NCBI GenBank assembly: GCA_049700455.1
Contig: JBNAVJ010000001.1
Location: 496,001 to 560,000 of the forward strand
Length of the DNA: 64,000 nucleotides
Source: JBNAVJ01 sp049700455
Lineage (GTDB): Bacteria > Bacteroidota > Ignavibacteria > Tepidaquicellales > Tepidaquicellaceae
Direction: 5' to 3'
The translations under genes and the position numbers were made by a program. The notes below the pieces were generated by a model, which saw only the letters and a program-made list of their open reading frames with translations, was not told where the DNA came from and searched no databases. Positions within the stretch are counted from its first letter, which is position 1. Each line of letters begins with the position of its first letter. Of this stretch, positions 16,737 to 25,983 are shown piece by piece.

Positions 16737-17885
16737 ATGATATATATAAAGTTAGGTAAAATTCCTTCTAAAAGACATATTCAATTTAGAAAACCAGATA
16801 ACACTTTGTATTTTGAAGAACTTATTTCAACAATTGGATTCAGTAGTATTTATTCAAATGTATACCACATAAATCATCCTTCTAACATAAAGCAGGTGGG
16901 AGATATACAAAGACTTGTTATTAAGGAGGCGGAATATTCTCTAAAACCATATCATTTTTACACTAACTTTTTACCAGAAGGGGATTTTATTAGTGGAAGG
17001 AAAACTCTACTTTTTAATAGCGACCTTAAGTTTAGTATTTGTATTCCAAATAAGCCAATGGATTATTTTTTTAAAAATGCTGAAGCTGATGAACTTGTTT
17101 TTGTTGATAAGGGAGAAGGTGTATTGCAATCTAACCTTGGATATATTAGATTCAAAAAAAACGATTATATAATTATTCCACGTAATACTATATATAGATT
17201 AGAATTTGATGTTTCTGCAGAAAATAAGTTTATAATACTTGAAAGTTGCGGCCCCATTACGGTACCAAAGCGATACAGAAATGACTTTGGTCAGCTATTA
17301 GAACATTCGCCTTTCTGTGAAAGAGATATTCGGACACCAGAAGAGTTGAAAACCTTTGAGGAAAAAGGAGATTTTATTGTAAAAATTAAAAAAGAAAATT
17401 GTCTTTATTCATTTCACTATAATTATCACCCATTTGATGTTGTTGGTTTTGATGGATATTTTTATCCGTGGATTCTCAACATAAATGATTTTATGCCTAT
17501 TACTGGTAAAATACATTTACCCCCACCCGTACATCAAACATTCGAAGGATCTGGTTTTGTTGTTTGTTCCTTTGTAACAAGGATGCTTGATTATCATCCT
17601 TTAGCAATTCCAGTCCCGTATAGCCATAGTAATGTTGATAGTGATGAGGTGCTTTATTATGTTGATGGGAATTTTTTTAGCAGAAAAGGAATAAATGCTG
17701 GCTCTATTACATTACATCCTGGTGGTATTCCCCATGGTCCTCATCCCGGTACTATTGAAACATCTCTTGGTAAAAAAGAAACTGTTGAAACAGCTGTGAT
17801 GTTTGATACTTTCAGACCTCTTAAGATTACCAAGTTGGCTTTGTCTAATAGTGATGAATCTTATGTATATAGTTGGAAAGGCTAA
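16737..17885 (+). CDS. hmgA: Homogentisate 1,2-dioxygenase
   Basis: This is a non-haem iron enzyme that opens the homogentisate ring with O2 to maleylacetoacetate in tyrosine and phenylalanine breakdown. It has 382 residues, the short bacterial form. Recognisable features are the segment PPVHQTFEGSGFVVCSFVTR, then PYSHSNVDSDEVLYYVDG and GSITLHPGGIPHGPHPG, which supply the Fe-binding His and Glu residues. The long open frame begins 29 codons upstream, but ATG 16737 matches the family start (MIYIKLGKIPSKRHIQF). No other tyrosine catabolic gene is nearby. Its stop codon overlaps the stop of the opposite gene (CTAA, 17882-17885). Confidence 0.88.
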   Translation: MIYIKLGKIPSKRHIQFRKPDNTLYFEELISTIGFSSIYSNVYHINHPSNIKQVGDIQRLVIKEAEYSLKPYHFYTNFLPEGDFISGRKTLLFNSDLKFSICIPNKPMDYFFKNAEADELVFVDKGEGVLQSNLGYIRFKKNDYIIIPRNTIYRLEFDVSAENKFIILESCGPITVPKRYRNDFGQLLEHSPFCERDIRTPEELKTFEEKGDFIVKIKKENCLYSFHYNYHPFDVVGFDGYFYPWILNINDFMPITGKIHLPPPVHQTFEGSGFVVCSFVTRMLDYHPLAIPVPYSHSNVDSDEVLYYVDGNFFSRKGINAGSITLHPGGIPHGPHPGTIETSLGKKETVETAVMFDTFRPLKITKLALSNSDESYVYSWKG

Positions 17886-18214
17886 AACATTAGAAGGTTA
17901 TTTAGTGATGCTTTAAACTCATCTTTTTTCATAATAGCATCACACCCTTTTTTGAAGAGAGGTTTTAGTTTCCGGTCGGGGTTAGAATATAGTCCGAGAA
18001 CTTTTTTTTGTGAATAAACTTCAGAGCTTCTTATTTCTGTCAAAAGTTTCTGGTATTTTTTCTCATCAAAATCGAGAATTATCAAATCAGCGTTTTCTTT
18101 CAAGCGGTTTTCTATTATGACTTTCTTATTTAATTTAAGTAGGGTTTTAGCTATCATTTGAATATATAAAACTAACTCTTTATCATCACTTAAAACTGAA
18201 ATAACCCTTTCCAT
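17882..18214 (-). CDS. Stand-alone response-regulator receiver domain protein
   Basis: This 110-residue single-domain protein has the layout of a CheY-like receiver. It has an acidic pair D10-D11 (LSDDKELV), a likely phospho-acceptor D48 in LIILDFD, a Ser in the GLYS segment, and a Lys in IMKKD. No output domain and no histidine kinase gene are adjacent. It follows the CBS-domain gene by 3 nt, so the two are probably one transcript. Sequence similarity is loose, so the phosphorylation role is inferred from position of these residues. Confidence 0.68.
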   Translation of the reverse strand: MERVISVLSDDKELVLYIQMIAKTLLKLNKKVIIENRLKENADLIILDFDEKKYQKLLTEIRSSEVYSQKKVLGLYSNPDRKLKPLFKKGCDAIMKKDEFKASLNNLLMF

Positions 18215-18217
18215 TTT

Positions 18218-18649
18218 TTAGCCGCTATATTTTATAAATGTATTTAGCAGCTCAATCTTTTCTTCTTTGATCTTGCAATCATAAAGTAATAAGTCTCTAA
18301 TGGAAAGCATCCCAATTAAATTATTGCCCTCTACAATAGGGATATGTCTTATGTTAGATTGCTTCATTATTTGCATACAATGTTCAGGGGTTTCGTTAGC
18401 ATTTTCAAAAATAACCTCTTTAGTCATTACGTTCTCAATGGGTATTTGCTTCAGATTAAGTTCCTTTACTATACACCTCCGCATTAAATCTCTTTCTGAA
18501 AAAATTCCCTTGAAGTTATTTTCTGAATCAAGTACTGGAACAGCTCCTATATTGTGACTATCCATAAATTTTGCCACATCGAAGACTTTCATTCCAGTTC
18601 TTACAAAATACAGCCTTTTGTCTAAAAGTAGATCTTTTAATGTTGCCAT
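18218..18649 (-). CDS. CBS-domain pair protein
   Basis: This 143-residue protein consists of two CBS motifs and little else. The first (about 14-62) includes FMDSHNIGAVPVLDSENNFKGIFSERDLMRR. The second (about 75-125) includes MTKEVIFENANETPEHCMQIM and IRHIPIVEGNNLIGMLSIRDLL. CBS pairs bind adenosyl ligands such as AMP, ATP or S-adenosylmethionine and act as energy or ligand sensors. It lies upstream of the receiver-domain gene on the same strand, suggesting a small signalling unit. The ligand is unknown. Confidence 0.87.
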   Translation of the reverse strand: MATLKDLLLDKRLYFVRTGMKVFDVAKFMDSHNIGAVPVLDSENNFKGIFSERDLMRRCIVKELNLKQIPIENVMTKEVIFENANETPEHCMQIMKQSNIRHIPIVEGNNLIGMLSIRDLLLYDCKIKEEKIELLNTFIKYSG

Positions 18650-18933
18650 AGAAAATTGCTTTTATTTTAAAATATCAAATTTGGTTTAATATTGCAAGAA
18701 GAAGACTGGGGAATATTTATTTTTATAGTGTATGTAATCAGATTAAATGAGAAGAAATTTTCACATTATTTGAGAATTTCCAGTGTGAAAAATATTTCAT
18801 TGTTACCTCTCTATAGTTTGACCTCCTAAAATGAAATGTTTTTCATATATTGGAGTTCAGACATACCATACCAGCAATAACCCGACTATTTATATAAATT
18901 GAAACTCTTCTATTATTAAATTCAATTGATTGT
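18650..18933. other. Intergenic, no feature seen
   Basis: An AT-rich spacer between the CBS gene start and the end of the broken gene. It should hold the CBS promoter, but no clear -35/-10 pair stood out. No ORF, tRNA or strong hairpin was found. Confidence 0.4.
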
Positions 18934-19445
18934 TTAGAATTCTTCTCCCAGGGGGGCACAAATAGCAGGAATAAAATTGGGATCTATCCAGGTTAATTCA
19001 TAAATTGGTTCTGCATTTACAAAGCTAATTTCTACACCTTTGTTAACAGTAGAATCAATATTTAGACTATATGGATAAATATCCAGTTCACGAAGTCCGT
19101 CCTTAATAAAAATACAATAAATTCTCCAGGGCCAATCAGAATGAGGAATAAGATATATAAGATGCCCCCTGACGTTCATAATTCTCAAGCCGGGCAAGGA
19201 AAAGTGCGTCATCTTTCTCAATATAATTACTGTAAAGAAGTTCCCATTCAATACGATATACGATAAAACCGTACTCTTTTAAGTTTACTACCATTAATTG
19301 TTTCATTTTGCACTGATATCTTCTCATAGTATTCTTTAAGAGCCTCATATTTAAAACTAATAGTTCGATCTTCAATAATATTACCATTGGTGTTTTTAAT
19401 TATGAAACGTGGCCGATCATATCCATTTATGTAATTCCTTGACAT
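18934..19445 (-). pseudogene. Unknown protein gene split by two frameshifts
   Basis: Three overlapping minus-strand frames line up into one protein of about 169 residues if one base is removed from each of two homopolymers: an A4 run (TTTT at 19277-19280 on the plus strand) and a G5 run (CCCCC at 19165-19169). Frame one gives MSRNYINGYDRPRFIIKN to SKLK, frame two continues EYGFIVYRIEWELLYS to YERQG, and frame three continues HLIYLIPHSDWPWRIYCIF to the stop. The joined product is soluble, rich in aromatic residues, with no signal peptide. I do not recognise the family. It is either a decaying gene or an intact gene with two assembly or read errors. Programmed frameshifting twice in 170 codons is unlikely. 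Confidence 0.65.
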
Positions 19446-19482
19446 TTATATATTATTTTTATGCTTTGCTTTAAAAATAAAG

Positions 19483-19929
19483 TTGAAAAGAATAATCATT
19501 TTTATTCCATTAGTTTTATTAATCATTATGGTTTCATGTTCCGACAATTCCATAGATTCTACTCAACAATATGTTGTTGAAAATGACCTTTTCTTTCAAA
19601 AAGATTATGATTCGGTATATTGGTTCGGAGTATATACATTTGGGTTTCAAAAGCTTAGAATTAAAAAAATTAAAATATCTTTTGATTTGATTACTAATGA
19701 TATAACAGATAGCCTAGCATATATGCAAATTATTATTCAAGATGGAGTTCCGAGATTTAATAAAGTTATTAAAGGTTATAATTGTAATGGTCATTTTGAT
19801 TTTGAATATGAGTTTAATATAACCCTTGATTCTATTCTTTACCCACCTTATTTGGCAAGAGTTAATGTTCTTACTCCAAATGGTATTTATCTCCTGGGTA
19901 AGAATTTTAAGGCTTATCGTTCTTATTAA
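19483..19929 (+). CDS. Small lipoprotein, function unknown
   Basis: This 148-residue protein starts at TTG 19483 (no ATG in a suitable position). It has a lipoprotein signal, MKRIIIFIPLVLLIIMVSC, with lipidated Cys at residue 19. The rest is beta-rich with many aromatic residues and no recognised domain. It is transcribed away from the frameshifted gene at 18934-19445 (37 nt between starts), so the two share a divergent promoter region. Confidence 0.7.
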   Translation: MKRIIIFIPLVLLIIMVSCSDNSIDSTQQYVVENDLFFQKDYDSVYWFGVYTFGFQKLRIKKIKISFDLITNDITDSLAYMQIIIQDGVPRFNKVIKGYNCNGHFDFEYEFNITLDSILYPPYLARVNVLTPNGIYLLGKNFKAYRSY

Positions 19930-20172
19930 TTTTATACCTCTATAATAGTCTAATTAAAGTTTAAGAAAACTGTTTGGGGTGGATTCCAATAAACAAACTG
20001 CCTTTTTCTTATAGTCATAAAACAGTTAGTATGTAAAGATGTAAATCTAGTATATAATCTTTTAATCCCACAATAACTAACTATTTTCCTATTTTTTTAG
20101 AATATTAAGTAGTATGTTTGTTTAAATGAATATATCTGCTCTAAGTAAGTAATAGTACAGTAAATAAATTAT

Positions 20173-21159
20173 ATGTATAGTAAACTTGTTTTCAAACCAA
20201 TTTTCCTGCTTATTATAATTTTTCTTTCTTCTCCTCTTAAAGCGCAGCTTGAATTAGACCTTGGTTCGGTTTTAAAAGGTGTCGGTTCAGAATATGCTAA
20301 AAAATACCTTGAACCTTTTACTACTGGTATTGGTACAAATTTGAACTCTGGGTTTGTAGGTGGCTATAATCCAGCTCCGTATAGCAAAATACCGATTACA
20401 CCGCATTTATATGCTGGAGTAAAGTTTTGCGGTGTAGTAATGGAAGATAAGGATAAAACATTTAATCTTTCCTATGAAGATAAAACGGTCCTTTATGGAC
20501 AAACAATTCCAGTAACATGGCAGGTATATAATGCCCCGACAGTTTTTGGAAGTACAGAAAAAGCTATAGCAAAAGCTACAGTAAAAAGTCCTCTAACAGG
20601 GAGAGATACTGTTATTTCTACCCAATTAATAGGAGGATTGGGTGAATCCAAATTTGTTTTTCTTTTCATTCCTCAAATAGGGATTGGTTCGATTCTTGGG
20701 ACAGATCTTATATTCCGAAGCGTGCCTGGTGTAAACGTTGGAAATTACGGTTCATTCAAACTATTTGGGTGGGCTTTGAGACATAACATAGGTGCTTATG
20801 CCAGCTTGCCATTTGATTTAGCATTTCAGTTTGGCTATCAAAAGTTTGGTATCAAAGATAAAGATGATAACAAAATTATTAATGCAAACTCATTTTTTGG
20901 AAATGTACAACTCAACAAAACTTTTCTAATTGTTTCTATATACATGGCAGCTCAGTATGAGTATTATAATGTCGATGTAAATTATACATATACACCGACA
21001 ATTGGTAGCCCGATGACAATTGCTTTTTCGCAAAAAGGTGATAATAATTTCCGAGCAATTGTAGGTGGAGCACTTTTGTTGGGTCCTGTTAAATTTAATG
21101 CTGATGTAAACTTTGGAGCAAAGTTTACCATTACTACAGGACTTGGATTAGGACTGTAA
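20173..21159 (+). CDS. Probable outer-membrane beta-barrel protein (DUF6588-like)
   Basis: This 328-residue protein has a clear signal peptide, cleaved near LKA/QLELD (residue 24). The mature part begins with a helix-like GSVLKGVGSEYAKKYLEPF and GIGTNLNSGFVGG, which resembles the DUF6588 family of FCB bacteria. Alternating hydrophobic and aromatic strands with Gly turns follow, and the protein ends KFTITTGLGLGL, as expected of an outer-membrane barrel. Function unknown. Start ATG 20173, with a 243-nt AT-rich spacer before it. Confidence 0.68.
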   Translation: MYSKLVFKPIFLLIIIFLSSPLKAQLELDLGSVLKGVGSEYAKKYLEPFTTGIGTNLNSGFVGGYNPAPYSKIPITPHLYAGVKFCGVVMEDKDKTFNLSYEDKTVLYGQTIPVTWQVYNAPTVFGSTEKAIAKATVKSPLTGRDTVISTQLIGGLGESKFVFLFIPQIGIGSILGTDLIFRSVPGVNVGNYGSFKLFGWALRHNIGAYASLPFDLAFQFGYQKFGIKDKDDNKIINANSFFGNVQLNKTFLIVSIYMAAQYEYYNVDVNYTYTPTIGSPMTIAFSQKGDNNFRAIVGGALLLGPVKFNADVNFGAKFTITTGLGLGL

Positions 21160-21190
21160 TAATTAATTAAAGAGAATATAAATAAACCTT

Positions 21191-23614
21191 ATGGAAAACA
21201 CAAAAATAAAACCCAGAAGTTTTACTTTACACTCACGTAGAGGTGTATATTATGATGTTAATGATATTTTGAAGGTTAATAAGGTATTGACAAATGATGA
21301 GATACGCTTATTTGAAAAGCTTGATGTTATTTATAGAACCCTGTGTGGGATTCTTTACAATTATGTACCTACAAGTGGACACCCAGGGGGCTCAATATCT
21401 TCAGGCAGGTTTGTTCAAGGGATTGTTTATCGAACGGCGGATTATGATATAAAGAAGCCCACACTCGATATTAATGATATGATAGTTTATGCTGCAGGTC
21501 ATAAAGCAATGGGATTATATGCAATGTATGCTTTGAGAAATGAGATAATGAGAGCTTTTCATCCTGAGGAATTGCCGGATGAAAAAAATCAACTTCGATT
21601 TGAAGACTTATTAGGTTTTAGAAGAAATCCAACAAACAAGACACCTTTATTTTTAAAATTTCATTCAAAGGCTCTTGATGGGCATCCAACCCCAGCTACT
21701 CCTTTTGTTAAAGTTGCAACTGGGGCGAGTGGTGTTGGAGTTCCATCGTCGTTTGGTTTAGCTCTTGGGGCAATTGATTATTTTGGTTCAAGTGCACCAA
21801 GAGTAAATGTTATCGAAGGGGAAGGTGGAATGACGCCGGGAAGGGTTGCTGAAGCATTTGCTGCTGCCTCTTCACAAAGATTATATAACGTAATTTTTCA
21901 CGTTGATTTCAATCAAGCCTCTATTGACAGTAATAGTGTTTGTCGCGAAGGCAATAAAAAAGGCGATTATGTACAATGGAGTCCTGAAGAATTTGCATAT
22001 TTTCATGATTTCAATGTGATTTATGTTGATGATGGCAAAGACTATGAAAAAATCCTAGCAGCACAACAATTTGCTAAATCACTTGAGAATAAAATGCCAA
22101 CTGCCATTGTTTATAGAACAATAAAGGGATGGAAGTATGGTATTGAAGGTAGGGCTTCTCACGGGGCTGGACATAAGTTCTGTTCTCCAGAGTTTTATAA
22201 ATTTTTATCTGAATTTGAAGAGTTTTTTTCTATACAACTTCCCAGATATGAAGATAAAAGTGTCGAAGAGTTAAAAAATGAATTTGGTGCATGGGTGCCA
22301 AATTTTCAAAGTGACTGGAAAGCAATAAACATTGAAAAATATTATTGGGAAACCCTGCTTACAATTAGACGGGTTATAGAAAGCAATAAAGATCTTGCAT
22401 ATTTTGCTGATGCAGTAATAGATGCAAAAAAGAGATTATACTTGTTAAACAGAAAACCTCGTGAGGGAGCAGCAAAGTTAGAAAACTTATATAAAGACGA
22501 GAAAATTGATGAAAATAAAATCCCTGATGAATTAAAAATAACCCCAGGAACAGTAACGACAATTCGTGCAGTACTGGGTGCATCGTTAGGGTATCTAAAT
22601 AAAATTACCAAAGGTGGATTCTTTGGGGTTGCTGCTGACCTTTTAGGCTCAACAAGTATCAATCTTGTAGGAGAAGGTTTTGAGGGGGGATTTTATGATT
22701 CAGTTGAAAATCCAAATTGTCGCTTACTTACAATAGGTGGTATATGTGAAGACGCAATTGGTGCTATGATGGCAGGACTTGGGGCGTTTGGAAAGAATAT
22801 TGGTGTAAGTTCGTCATACGGAGCATTTATTTCTGCTATGGAGCATACTGCTGCAAGATTGCATGGGATTGGGGAACAGAATAAAGTTGAACATTATGGT
22901 GGCAATTATAATACCTGGATAATTGTAAATGCTCACGCAGGATTAAAAACAGGTGAGGATGGTCCAACCCACGCTGATCCGCAGTGTCTGCAACTATTAC
23001 AAGGGAATTTTCCACGTGGTATTTTAATAACACTAATTCCTTGGGAGCCAGGAGAAGTTTGGCCTCTTTTGATTGCAGGATTGAAAAAACGACCCGCAAT
23101 CCTTGCTCCTTATGTCACTCGTCCTAACGAGGTCGTTGTTGATAGAGAAAAACTACATTTGGCTCCTGCTTATAAGTCTGTAACAGGAGTCTACTTGTTA
23201 AGAAAGGCAGATATGAAGCAAAAACTTGATGGTAATATAATATTACAAGAAAGTGGGGTAACGATTGAATTTGTAACTAAGGTTTTACCTCTTCTTGACA
23301 AAGAAGGTTACAATATTAATGTTTATTATGTTTCATCTACAGAACTATTTGAATTACTTGACGAGTCTAAACAGGAAGAAATTTACCCTTCTACAGTTGG
23401 AGAGAGAGCTTTAGGTATTACCGGTTTTACTCTTCCAACTATGTATAGGTGGATAACCGGAGCTGAAGCGCGTAAAATGATATTACACCCATTCAAAAAC
23501 AATGGCTATCTTGGAAGTGGTCAGGCAGAAGCAGTTCTTAAACAGGCAAGACTTGATGCTGAAAATTTATTTAATGAGACAAAAAAATACATTAATTGGT
23601 ATAACAAACTATAA
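21191..23614 (+). CDS. Transketolase-like thiamine diphosphate enzyme, long form
   Basis: This 807-residue protein has the three-domain plan of transketolase. The PP domain starts with YVPTSGHPGGSISSGR. It has a thiamine-diphosphate motif running from GEGGMTPGRVAEAF to HVDFNQASID (about residues 214-250) in place of the usual GDG-to-NN. The Pyr domain includes GLKTGEDGPTHADPQCLQ, and a C-terminal domain completes it. It is longer than typical transketolases (about 660) but has their TGEDGPTH motif. The substrate may not be the classic pentose phosphates. A pyruvate dehydrogenase E1-like role was considered but the motifs fit transketolase better. It is followed by a strong terminator and faces a second transketolase-like gene. 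Confidence 0.75.
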   Translation: MENTKIKPRSFTLHSRRGVYYDVNDILKVNKVLTNDEIRLFEKLDVIYRTLCGILYNYVPTSGHPGGSISSGRFVQGIVYRTADYDIKKPTLDINDMIVYAAGHKAMGLYAMYALRNEIMRAFHPEELPDEKNQLRFEDLLGFRRNPTNKTPLFLKFHSKALDGHPTPATPFVKVATGASGVGVPSSFGLALGAIDYFGSSAPRVNVIEGEGGMTPGRVAEAFAAASSQRLYNVIFHVDFNQASIDSNSVCREGNKKGDYVQWSPEEFAYFHDFNVIYVDDGKDYEKILAAQQFAKSLENKMPTAIVYRTIKGWKYGIEGRASHGAGHKFCSPEFYKFLSEFEEFFSIQLPRYEDKSVEELKNEFGAWVPNFQSDWKAINIEKYYWETLLTIRRVIESNKDLAYFADAVIDAKKRLYLLNRKPREGAAKLENLYKDEKIDENKIPDELKITPGTVTTIRAVLGASLGYLNKITKGGFFGVAADLLGSTSINLVGEGFEGGFYDSVENPNCRLLTIGGICEDAIGAMMAGLGAFGKNIGVSSSYGAFISAMEHTAARLHGIGEQNKVEHYGGNYNTWIIVNAHAGLKTGEDGPTHADPQCLQLLQGNFPRGILITLIPWEPGEVWPLLIAGLKKRPAILAPYVTRPNEVVVDREKLHLAPAYKSVTGVYLLRKADMKQKLDGNIILQESGVTIEFVTKVLPLLDKEGYNINVYYVSSTELFELLDESKQEEIYPSTVGERALGITGFTLPTMYRWITGAEARKMILHPFKNNGYLGSGQAEAVLKQARLDAENLFNETKKYINWYNKL

Positions 23615-23638
23615 CATATTGTTACAGTTTACCCAATT

Positions 23639-23675
23639 CGGGCTGTGGTAAATTGTTATCACAGCCCGTTTTTTT
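23639..23675. terminator. Strong intrinsic terminator
   Basis: CGGGCTGTG (23639-23647) pairs with CACAGCCCG (23660-23668), extended inward by GTAA/TTAT with a G-U pair, and followed by seven T. It ends the long transketolase-like gene. It also lies just 3 nt past the stop codon of the opposite gene, but on that strand the T tract is missing, so it mainly serves the plus strand. Confidence 0.92.
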
Positions 23676-23677
23676 AT

Positions 23678-24508
23678 CTACTCAGGAGTAAATGATCGAA
23701 GTTCTTGTAGTAAAGCATTAGCCTCATCCTCATTAAGTTTTCTAAACCACAGCTGAGGATTTTTCATTAAAGAGGGGATACCATATGCTCGTTTAGTTTC
23801 ACAAATAATAACTGATGGTTTGTTTCTAAGAATTGGAATCCTTGACATAGCTTTGTCTAATAAAACAAAATCATTTCCATTAGTGACTCTAACCCCACAT
23901 CCAAAAGATTTGAACTTATCTACCAGCGGTTCAAGTTTAATTAGATTTTCAGTCGCAGAACTTGCCTGGTATTTATTTCTCTCAATAATAACTACAATAT
24001 TATCCAATTCTTTAGAACTTGCTACTAAAATTGCTTCCCAAACGGAACCTTCATTCAATTCGCCATCTCCCATCATAACTACAACCTTATTATGATGGTT
24101 TCTTAATTTGCAGTCTATTGCTATTCCGATGCCAACACTAAGCAAATGTCCCAGAGATCCTGAATGAAACTCAACACCCTGTACATTTGGATTTGGATGC
24201 CAATAAAGATAGTCATGAGGTTTTAAATAGTTATTAAGTCTTTCTGGTAAGATAATGCCAGTCTCAGCAAGGGTAGCATATAAGGCAGGTGCAACGTGAC
24301 CTTTGGATAACAAGAAATAATCCCGTTCAAACGAGTTAAGGGAGTGTATATCTATTTTTAGAAACCTTTTATAAAGATATATTAGTATATCAACACATGA
24401 TAATGAGGAGGCAAGAAAAGTACCACCCTTAAGAGACATCCTAATTAGATTTTCTCTGATATTAGTAGCAGCTTCTTGTAAAGATTGTATGAAGTTGTTT
24501 TTATTCAT
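23678..24508 (-). CDS. Transketolase N-terminal subunit
   Basis: This 276-residue protein corresponds to only the thiamine-diphosphate-binding N-terminal half of transketolase, as in split transketolases of archaea and many bacteria. It shows LSKGHVAPALYATLAE, EFHSGSLGHLLSVGIGIA, and the ThDP motif GDGELNEGSVWEAI through VIIERNKYQ. The C-terminal partner gene is not in the window. The downstream neighbour is DUF2851 on its upstream side (14 nt between them), which gives no functional clue. Split transketolase pairs often act on unusual sugars; the substrate is unknown. Confidence 0.88.
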   Translation of the reverse strand: MNKNNFIQSLQEAATNIRENLIRMSLKGGTFLASSLSCVDILIYLYKRFLKIDIHSLNSFERDYFLLSKGHVAPALYATLAETGIILPERLNNYLKPHDYLYWHPNPNVQGVEFHSGSLGHLLSVGIGIAIDCKLRNHHNKVVVMMGDGELNEGSVWEAILVASSKELDNIVVIIERNKYQASSATENLIKLEPLVDKFKSFGCGVRVTNGNDFVLLDKAMSRIPILRNKPSVIICETKRAYGIPSLMKNPQLWFRKLNEDEANALLQELRSFTPE

Positions 24509-24521
24509 TGTTATTTTATGT

Positions 24522-25922
24522 TTAATACAAAATTATTTTTAAGGTCTCAGAAACCTTGTTGTTAATAAACACCTGTTTTCCTATGTCACATTTATCACAT
24601 AGTTGTTTAATGCAAAAGTTGTTATGAAGATGAATTATACCCTGAGCTTCGATTGTAAAATTTGTTCTGACATTAAGTTGTTTTTTCATAACGCGAATAA
24701 TAGAATTGTTCTCGATATGTTTTAAACTAAAGTAAAAATTTACTACTTTGTTATACAATAACTGGTTTTCTGAAGATTTAGAATAAAGAAAAAGTAATGG
24801 TAAAAGGACATTGATGATTATCTCTATACTTCTTGATTTTCCAAGAGGATTAAAATTTCTATTTGAAGACTTTCCCAGATGGTAATGGGTTTTCCAATAA
24901 AGTGAAGGGGTAATTTCAACCAGGATTTTAACTAATTTTTCGCAAAGGATATTATCCCTGTTAAAAAAGTTAACAATTTTTTCGAAAAAGTTATTGTATA
25001 AGATCTCATAACATAAACTTGCAGCGTAGGCAAGACGGAGTGTAGGAAAGTTATTAGGCCTCAATCTAAAAAAGACCCACTCAGCTACATTCATAACTGC
25101 TCTGCCGAAAGTTTGGTTTAACTTAATCCAATTCTTTTTTAAACTGAGCGTGTATTTATCGTTTGTTTCTGTATCTTTTAGAAATCCAGCAATACCAAAA
25201 AATAAACTTTCCAGGGTTTTAATAGAGTATCTTTGAGGAGCAAGGAGTTTGAAATCAAGATATTTAGAAAATTTAAGGAATTGTTCTTTGTTTTTTGAAA
25301 AGCCAAGAGATTCGCAAGTGAACTCAAAAAGGAGCTTTCTCCAGACCAAATCAGGATTTTCAATATATTCAATATCTAACTCGTTCTTTCGGCTTCTAAT
25401 TCTATTACTTCGGTAGGAAAGTCGTGTTAACCCAAGCTTTTTTAGAAAGTTTTTCTTAAAACTATCGTTAAGGGTTTTTGTGTAAGAAGAACAAGGCAGT
25501 TTAAAAGAAGGTAAAGGGTGATTGATTATGTCCTTCCAGATATTGTGAATTGAATCTGTAAGAAAATGGGAGAGAACAATTGTTGGAATTTCTTCAAATA
25601 TTGTATTTACAGTTTTGTTTAAGTAGTCAAATTTATCACCCCAAAACACAACATGAAGAATAACCTTATTATATTTACCATCTGCAAAGTGCTTGTGAAT
25701 TTCCCAATCTTTGAAAGTCTTGTGTATTTCAACGTCCCCTTCAAAGACCCTATCACCAATTTTAATTAAGGCATCTTTAAAATCTGCTCCAGAATCAGTA
25801 TTTAGGGTCCCATAACTTATGACCTCAATGGGTCTTCCATCAGTAGTTTTTAGATTATAATAATACTTATTATCTAACCAAATCCTAGAAATAAAAGATT
25901 CGTTGAGGTTAAGTTTTTTCAT
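24522..25922 (-). CDS. DUF2851 family protein
   Basis: This 466-residue protein matches the DUF2851 family of Bacteroidota/Ignavibacteria, with the family N-terminus (NESFISRIWLDNKYYYN, then VISYGTLNTDSGADFKDALI) and the VFEGDVEIHKTFKDWEIHKH segment followed by VILHVVFWGD. Near the C-terminus a CIKQLCDKCDIG cluster may bind metal. No signal peptide; probably cytoplasmic. The function of the family is not established. It is upstream of the transketolase N-terminal gene on the same strand, likely in one transcript. Confidence 0.87.
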   Translation of the reverse strand: MKKLNLNESFISRIWLDNKYYYNLKTTDGRPIEVISYGTLNTDSGADFKDALIKIGDRVFEGDVEIHKTFKDWEIHKHFADGKYNKVILHVVFWGDKFDYLNKTVNTIFEEIPTIVLSHFLTDSIHNIWKDIINHPLPSFKLPCSSYTKTLNDSFKKNFLKKLGLTRLSYRSNRIRSRKNELDIEYIENPDLVWRKLLFEFTCESLGFSKNKEQFLKFSKYLDFKLLAPQRYSIKTLESLFFGIAGFLKDTETNDKYTLSLKKNWIKLNQTFGRAVMNVAEWVFFRLRPNNFPTLRLAYAASLCYEILYNNFFEKIVNFFNRDNILCEKLVKILVEITPSLYWKTHYHLGKSSNRNFNPLGKSRSIEIIINVLLPLLFLYSKSSENQLLYNKVVNFYFSLKHIENNSIIRVMKKQLNVRTNFTIEAQGIIHLHNNFCIKQLCDKCDIGKQVFINNKVSETLKIILY

Positions 25923-25983
25923 TAAAAAATTGTTTTGATTTAATTAAATTAACTCATAATAAATTAAAACAATAGAAAAAAAT

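Noticed and set aside
19930..20172. Possible terminator or small gene before the outer-membrane protein
   Set aside because: Segments AACTGTTTGG and AACAAACTG looked pairable, but do not form a continuous stem; no ORF with a start and domain.
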